Shown here in pieces: positions 57,447-64,000 of a DNA stretch of 64,000 bases (positions are counted from its first letter, which is position 1; each line of letters begins with the position of its first letter). A program made the translations under genes and the position numbers. This stretch comes from Platynereis dumerilii. Lineage: Eukaryota; Annelida; Polychaeta; Phyllodocida; Nereididae. A model generated the notes under the pieces. The model ran no database searches. It was not told where the DNA came from and saw nothing but the letters and a program-made list of their open reading frames with translations. The stretch is from the NCBI GenBank assembly GCA_026936325.1, contig JAPTHN010000018.1:12171658-12235657 (forward strand), in the 5' to 3' direction.

Positions 57447-59074
57447 TAGGGTGGCCCTAAAAAAAAAGAGTTTGAAATTTGTTCGGGCCATCCTCCCAAA
57501 TTATGTCTATTATGGAAAAAATTAACTGCAAAGTTTGGTTCAAATCGGTTAATGTCTAGAGGTGCCCCCCCGGGCATTGAATTACCTACATTTTAATCAA
57601 TATTTCGAACTTTTACCGATTCGCGGTATTGTATAACTAAGCCATTTCAAATACAACAGTTTAATTAGGCTCATTGAACAGGGCCAAATGAGACATTCAT
57701 TTTGAATACCAACTTGGAAGGTCTGCGACACTTTTTCACCAGTCCTAAGACCCAGGTATTTGGTTATCTGATTGAAAATTTTGAAGTTTTGAGATTACAT
57801 CAAAGGATTCCACCTGGAAGCACTAATTCTAAACCAGACCTTGTGAAACATAGATTGCATATATGCCTGGCCATCACTTTTGTCACACCATTACTTTTTA
57901 AGAAATATTCTCAACAATAGTTGGCTGGGGTGAAATTATAAATATTGGTGCATAATACTAATTCATTGCGAAGGCGACGCCATCTATAAGTAATGAGACC
58001 ATAATCCCTTTAGTTGGGACATAATGACCACATCAATTTTAAAACCATTAAAGACAGCCATTTGTCCAGTGGAAAAGGATGGTAAGGATGAACATCTTGC
58101 ATGGCCGCCTGTATTCAAGATGATTCTATGAGAGATCCTGAAGATTTACAAAAATGTTAGTATGTATTGTTGTAACAAGTTAGTTTTGTCCATTATGTAT
58201 AGAAATATTTTGTTAGTTTTGCCAAAAAAGATCTTTAATGAAACAGATCTTATTTATCCCATTTCCTTTGATAGAAATATTATTATTTTCAAGAGAAGTG
58301 GTTTGTGACCTCTGTCGCATGGGTTAAGGATATGGTTGGTGAAAACAGCATTTCTTCTGATAATCACATAAATATTGTGTCCCTCCTTCTCAAGTTAGCT
58401 CACTTGGGAGTGCTCTTTGCTGCCAACCACTTGGATCCAGGTTTGAGTCCAACTTTGGTAGAGCCACCTGAATCTATATGAAATTTTTGACACAGCAGTT
58501 TCAACTTTTATTTGCCACGCTGCTGCATACAACTCCGGTTCAAATTGGCCTGCTGCTGCATAAAAACAGGACATAAAGCCCAATTATTATCCAGTGAAAG
58601 TATTTCAATCAGAGGCTAAAACTCTCTGTTTTTGCTCTCTGGTGGGTTTTATAGCTCTGCTAATCATTATCTGTCCTGGAAACAAACCACCAGTATTATT
58701 GAAAGTGAAATGAACACGACACACTTCAGCAATTACGCAAATTAGCATTCATAATATCAGAAAATTATGACCTAACATCTCAGACTATCCATGTTGGTAT
58801 TCAAAAGGAAGCTATTTTAAGGCTTGTTCAGCCTTTCTACTTATATAACTGTCCAACTTGATTTGACTGAGTTACAGAGAACCGCGAATTTGCAAAAGTA
58901 GAGAAAAATGCTTAAAATATCAAAACTTCATGGGCCTTGGGGAACCTCTAAATATTAACCGATTTGCACAAAAATTTACGTGCAGCATTTTTTTTCATAA
59001 TAGGCATGATTTGAGAGGATGGCCCGCCAAAAATTCAAACTTTTTTTTTTACTGTGCATTTGAGGGCCACCCTA
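57447..59074. mobile_element. hAT-type non-autonomous element B, 1.63 kb
   Basis: Termini TAGGGTGGCCCT at both ends, flanked by GTGAACAA (57,439-57,446) and GTGAACAC (59,075-59,082), an 8-bp duplication with one mismatch. Inverted repeats of about 270 bp include GGGCCATCCTC, CAAATCGGTTAAT and TTCGCGGT. Inner blocks (CGCGGTATTGTATAACT, TTTTGAATACCAACTT) are shared with element A at 23,127-26,090, so the two belong to one family. Confidence 0.8.
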
Positions 59075-59158
59075 GTGAACACATTTTTATCGCCAGTCCT
59101 AAAAACTTTGCCAAGACAGCAGAGAGCCATTCACAAGCTGGTGTCAAATAAAGATAGT

Positions 59159-59757
59159 TGGGTCATTCCATGTCAATTCAACAAATGCCTCCCACTCGAC
59201 CCCGTCAGATTTGTCTGAAAAAATTCTGAGACAAACCTATAATAGTTTAAAGCATGTGTGCCAAATTTTAGCTCATTATCTTGAATAATTTTGTCAAGAA
59301 AAATTATGAAAGAGACAATGTTGTGGCCACTTTTGCGCTTATTTTAGGAGCGTCAAATGAAAACCATTTTTCTAATATAGGCCTAAATATCTTGAGATTC
59401 GGTAAAGATACACTCTTTATTTTAACCAGAAATCATATCTATGCTCATTGAAGTGGATTAAAGCTATTTTTAGGAATATCCTACATCTGACATTCTTTCT
59501 AAAGGCATTCAAAATGGCCGACCCATTTGGCGCAAAATTTTGTGGAAGCATAACTATGATTTTAATACCTTTTTTTCATTTTGAATACTTTTTTTCTTGT
59601 GAAGGTGTCAATAGAAATGCATCCTACCCCAAATATGACCTCCAATCTATATTTAGATAAATCTCTAATTTTTTAAAAAAATCAACTTCACTTATAGGCT
59701 GATTTGGTAGGCCTGCCCCGGTGATGCAACAGTAATGTTTTAAAAGAAAGATGACCC
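59159..59757. mobile_element. Possible MITE with TGGGTCAT termini
   Basis: Begins TGGGTCATTCC and ends ATGACCCA near 59,757. The arms are short and no target duplication is obvious. Confidence 0.3.
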
Positions 59758-60016
59758 ACTCTTAAACATAGTAAAAATAACATGCAAGCACTTTTACAGG
59801 TGCTTGAAAATTATCTTTCTAGTAGGAATTTGTGGGGTTGCATAGTGTTCTACTGTCTACCTACCAACCTACCTGTCTGTCTATCTATTCTACCTATATA
59901 TCTAAATAAACATATAACTCTCTGTCTGTTTGTCTATTTATATGGATATACACTTTCACACTAGATCTGCTTATCCATTTTCCTAAATGTTTAATTGGTT
60001 ATCTTTATAAATATGT

Positions 60017-60055
60017 CTATCTGTCCATCTATCTATCTATCTATCTATATATCTC

Positions 60056-60120
<65 letters not shown>

Positions 60121-60122
60121 AT
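60017..60122. repeat. (ATCT)n microsatellite
   Basis: About 100 bp of ATCT units with one ATATATCTCTCT break. Confidence 0.95.
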
Positions 60123-60956
60123 GTTCCTGCCTTCCTTCGTTCCTTTCTTCCTCCTACATATGGCGTTTTTAAGAGTTCCTTTTAAGGTGGCTCGCTACTC
60201 ATGAAGGTGTAGTTAGCGCACATTCACGCGCAGTCAGGCAGGCCCTATCTATCGTAGCGTCACCATTGCAGCTGATACTATTTTGGCATCTTTTCAAATT
60301 CTGATAATTTCATGCGTCGGCCGCTTCGTTTGCAGACTTCCCGTTTCGAGCATTATATGCGCTATGAAGAGTACTACAAACAGCCAGAGTATCAGCTTGA
60401 TACTCAGAACAGAAAGTTTTAACAGGCGAATTTCCGCAAGCAGGTCTAATTTCTCAAAAATGACTTGGTGATAAAAAAAAAATTATATCAATTTCAAGTG
60501 TGGTAGGAAGTAGCCCTGGGACCCATGCGTAGCAAGGGTCATGGGTCGTCCCATTCAAAATCTTGAGATTTTGACATGGTATCGGGAGAATTGCTCTGGA
60601 TTACACAATTCTTACTCAAATTTGACTAAATTTTGGATTTTGGTAGCTTACATATTTTACTACTGACGGCACTAGTTTTGAAAACTTTTCCACAAAGATT
60701 GACATGGCAAAAATGTATGTTAAATGAGAGAAATGTCAAAAAATTGTGAGAGACCGTCATCAGCCTCACTTTGATATTTGATGTCACAATTGTGACGTCA
60801 CAAGAATTACCTATGAGATCATAGGTGTTTGTTATGAAAATACATGGAAAAAGAGTGAAAATTCAGTTCTCCCAGATCATGTTCTTCAGATCTCATGACT
60901 TTCCAATAAGAGGATTCATGACCCCTTTCCCAGGGGTCCAGGGCTAGGTAGGAAAG
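60123..60956. other. No gene seen
   Basis: No recognisable exon, RNA or element end. Confidence 0.45.
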
Positions 60957-60964
60957 GTTGTCTG

Positions 60965-61209
60965 CAGGGTTTCTGTTGGGGTGCCCAAAAAGTGACCCAG
61001 TGAGGTCTAAAAAATGGGTTCTTCGCAGAAATTCTGGGTCCCAGTCGCAGTTGATGTTTTTTTTCTCATTAAATATTTTGGCAATCGCCTGATTTCGATT
61101 CTCGAGATATCGGAAGGGGAAAAGCTCATGGACTGTTAGTACTTCTCACTGATGAAGTGGTCTTCTGATTTATAGGCAGGACATACGGACGGCGTCAACA
61201 GAAACCCTG
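60965..61209. mobile_element. hAT MITE, 245 bp
   Basis: Inverted termini CAGGGTTTCTGTTG. Flanks GTTGTCTG (60,957-60,964) and GTTGTCTA (61,210-61,217) form an 8-bp duplication with one mismatch. Confidence 0.8.
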
Positions 61210-62519
61210 GTTGTCTATATTATCTTATTGTTCCCCACTGTTTTTGGAAGTAAATGACAAAGAAATAAAAAATCCTATCCAGTCAATTTATTTTAGCACT
61301 ATGGTTTATAAAAAAAGTTAAAATTGCCAAAATCAAAACTTTTATTCAAAGGCACTTGGAAAGTCCTTCAAACTAAATATATCTCTTTGAAATTGTCATC
61401 AGCTTTTTCATTAAAGTGTCTTCTTTAATTTCATGCTTCATTGCATAATATCGGATTCAGTGCTACTGAATGGCAGGGAAAACTTCACAGTAAAAACATT
61501 GAGTTTTTCAAGTGTGCGTGGACTGACTTTCTTGTACATAACCTCAAATATTTTGGAAAAAAGGCTGGTAGCAAATACTTCCGTTTACATATCTACGCTA
61601 TAAACTATATTTTGGATCACTTTAAACTATTTTTAAGAAATCCTGTCTTGGAAAGTTCACGAGTATCGAGCCACCTTAATAAGGTATTTAATGAAATTGC
61701 AAACTCTCCCTCTGGTTGGACTTTGTTGCTACTGTTGGCTGCTGCTATAACTGCAGTGCTCAGGACATTTAAATTTTACAGAAAACACATATTATATTTG
61801 ACTTGAGTGAATAAAAAATGTTTTGTCATGGAATGACATGGATATGCACCTAAAGTTCTTTGAAGCGAGTTATATTAAAGTTGGCACTGTGTGCTAAGCT
61901 TTAATGTGATGTGACTTCAAAAGTAGGGGAGACCAGGGCCTGTTGGTCCCCTTTTTTTATTTTTTGCCTCTCAATCGAAAACGTTTCTAAATATCATGAA
62001 CAAGAACCCAGGGGTTCAAAATGGAGGTGGTGTAGTGTCGTAAATTGAAGTTCATATCCCCTGAAAATGACTATTTCCCTGAGTGCCCAGTACCAGGTGT
62101 TGTTAATATATTGTGTGCTAAATTCAGAATTTCACTAATAATCCATTTTCAAGCCACTAAATGAACAGGTGGCAGATGAGATATGGAAAAAAGAATACAT
62201 TTCATAAAAGAACTTGGAAAGAGCTTTAAAGTGATGCATGGAAATGTGTGTGATCTGCCATGTAGCTCAACCTCCTTTTTGTGGAAGGTGCTGCACATTC
62301 ATTTTGGTGAATATAATATGATAAACAATGAGAAGAATCTTAGAGTAAAACATACTCTATCCACTTATAGAATTAACTGTCTCAGTATGGAACACTGGAT
62401 ATAACAGTTACCTACATCGGTATGTACATCCATTAAAATCCAATGGGATCCGACACTGGGCTCAGACAAAACTGAGTTCCAACACAAAATTTACACTAAA
62501 CTAAAGTATATATGGCTAT
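61210..62519. other. No gene identified
   Basis: A 121-codon plus-strand open frame at 61,441-61,806 has no recognisable motif or splice context and is left unannotated. AGGGGAGACCAGGGCCTGTTGG near 61,927 (shared style with AGGGGAGACCGGGACTGGTTG at 6,245) suggests a related element relic. Confidence 0.35.
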
Positions 62520-63100
62520 AAAAGTTACTAATATGTTTAATTAAAATATTTAATATATTTTTTGAAGTTTAACAATTTATTCATTACCATTAATTTGCGA
62601 GAAACCAAAATTTAAGAAAAATATCAGAAATCCTAATATTTTTCCAGTTTTTTTGGTTTTTATGAAAACTTCAAAGGATTGGCCCTCCAAATGAGTTTAG
62701 TCATTTAAAGAGGTATAATTTAGACACTAAATGCAAAATTTCAGAGGTCTAACTCCAAAATTGATGGAATCATGGAGCATTGAAAAAATAACATTTTTTC
62801 ACATTTTTGCTGAATTTGTCCTTACTACTTTCTGTAACAGCATTTTAAAAGACCTCCAAAAGGCACATCTAGAGTATTTAACGCATAATATGGCAGATTT
62901 TCATGTTCATAGGTACAACTGTTTTGGACTTCTGCTCCGGAAAGGAAAAAAAATTATTATTTTTAATTTCCAATATTTTACAAAAGCAGTACCGATTGCT
63001 TAAATATGAACACCAAAAGACACATATATATATTCTACAAGACCCATTCATGTTCCAAATATCATATATACTAGGGCAATAGTTTAGGCACAGTGGCCAA
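62520..63100. repeat. Dispersed AT-rich repeat, copy 2
   Basis: Directly oriented relative of 420-1,125; see shared blocks there. Confidence 0.55.
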
Positions 63101-63125
63101 TACACAATGTGTGATGTTGCCATTA

Positions 63126-63311
63126 TAACAATAACACTACTTTTGAGGGCGCTATGCTGTTTGAATGGCCCAAGGTCATGTCCAGCAGCCCAAGTGATTC
63201 AAAGCAGCACGAGCAGCGCGAGGGCTGCTGTGCAATCACGAGGGCTGCAGGACATGACCGAGGGCCATTCAAACAGCATAGCGCCCAAAAAAAAAGTAGT
63301 GTTATTACTAT
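63126..63311. repeat. Long GC-rich hairpin
   Basis: Left arm AATAACACTACTTTTGAGGG then CGCTATGCTGTTTGAATGGC is matched in reverse complement by 63,240-63,311, giving arms of about 60 bp around a short loop that itself holds GCAGCACGAGCAGCGCGAGG. Confidence 0.88.
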
Positions 63312-63387
63312 TATTATCCACTTACTAGGTTTTTCTGTTCTGATTTACCACCAAGACCTGTCAACTCAAGATTGGCGTCAAGTGAAA

Positions 63388-63582
63388 TAAACAAGGGCTG
63401 TTATTGACTATAACGGCCCTTGGCCTTATAAACAAGGGCCGTTATAGACTGTAACGGCCCCCGACTTTGTAAACAAGGGCCGTTATTGACTATAGCGGCC
63501 CTGGTGATGTAAACGAGGGCCGTTATTGACAATATCGGCCCTTGACCTTGTAAACAAGGGCCGATATGGAAAATCAGCAGCC
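63388..63582. repeat. ~41-bp tandem repeat of small hairpins
   Basis: Five AAACAAGGGCCGTTATTGAC-type units; most close with the inverted arm ATAACGGCCC, so each can fold separately. The array is flanked by inverted 19-21-bp sequences (ACTATTATTATCCACTT at 63,306 and its complement at 63,620-63,638). Confidence 0.88.
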
Positions 63583-64000
63583 CTCAAAATTTTGCTAATG
63601 CTCTAGTGAACGGCCCTGCAAGTGGATAATAATAGTGGATTCAAGCAAGATAAAAACGAAGTCACGTCCAAATAACAACATGCTGGCTATTCATTCCCAT
63701 GCCAGATGCTTGCTCTATAATCAAGCTAAGGTGCATTCTTGACTCCAAACTTCTCCAAACAAAACGGCCAAGTCAGGGCCCAAAAGACATTCTGAAAATG
63801 CTCAAATTTCAAATTTCCCGCCAAAAGTTCCCATTTTGTCAAAGTGACTGCATAGATGGAGATGTGTACACACCTCCATTAAAAATCGATTTACTGGCTG
63901 ACTTTTTAACATTTACTCTGCCTTTATGGCAAACCAGGTGGATCTGCCTTGTATAGTTGTGGAGACAAATAAATAAATACTTTTTTTGAAGGTCCAATGT

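Noticed and set aside
63388-63582. CRISPR-like array
   Set aside because: Repeats are adjacent hairpins with short diverged linkers, no spacers of uniform size, in animal DNA.

Overview
This is AT-rich animal nuclear DNA. It has spliced exons with GT/AG borders separated by long introns, hAT, Harbinger-like and Tc1-like DNA transposons, LINEs, a Penelope-like element, tRNA-headed SINEs, GATA-type microsatellites and foldback elements. The mix suggests an invertebrate, possibly a marine deuterostome, but I cannot fix the clade from sequence alone. I see no prokaryotic gene structure, no intact LTR element and no genuine tRNA or rRNA gene.

The backbone is one gene-like structure on the minus strand, spanning about 54.1 kb down to 3.5 kb and running off both ends of what can be seen. 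It consists of a four-exon cassette repeated four times: a 35-nt microexon, a large exon (600-732 nt), a 190-nt exon, and an exon of 156-258 nt. Thirteen exons are visible. Each is open, has matching splice borders and keeps the same phase pattern, so every full cassette is a multiple of three and begins and ends in phase 0. Joined, they give 4,017 nt of continuous reading frame (about 1,338 codons) with no start, stop or terminal exon between cassettes. The simplest reading is a giant protein made of units of roughly 370 residues with diverged ankyrin-like motifs (GADPF, DGEGRTPLHRLMEKML, NVNIKDNNKVTPYTWI). I do not recognise it as a named family.

Reading the gene 5' to 3' (right to left): cassette 4 (large 53,374-54,105; 190-nt 51,420-51,609; short 47,262-47,417); cassette 3 (micro 43,669-43,703; large 33,170-33,886; 190-nt 19,099-19,288; short 13,127-13,384); cassette 2 (micro 10,404-10,438; large 8,390-9,106; 190-nt 7,843-8,032; short 7,101-7,262); cassette 1 (micro 4,957-4,991; large 3,501-4,100; the rest beyond the left edge). 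Cassette 2 is compact (3.3 kb). The other cassettes are swollen by transposons.

Transposons fill the introns. The largest is a foldback element of about 10.7 kb (21.9-32.6 kb) with terminal inverted repeats and inward arrays of a ~205-bp satellite. Inside its left arm sits a palindromic MITE, itself split by a 2.96-kb hAT element with an 8-bp target duplication; a SINE and a 2.3-kb polypurine/polypyrimidine tract occupy the loop. A 4.3-kb hAT element (38.4-42.7 kb) carries a nested 3.2-kb element with a 4-bp duplication. Other inserts are a Penelope-like element interrupted by a SINE (11.4-12.7 kb), a Harbinger-like element (17.2-18.6 kb), a TA-flanked element rich in subterminal repeats (47.7-48.6 kb), a 1-kb near-perfect palindrome (50.2-51.3 kb), several hAT MITEs and three LINE fragments.

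Right of 54.1 kb no cassette exon was found. That part holds a LINE tail with a palindromic 33-bp minisatellite, one unidentified exon-like stretch, another hAT-type element, microsatellites and a cluster of GC-rich hairpin repeats at the right edge.
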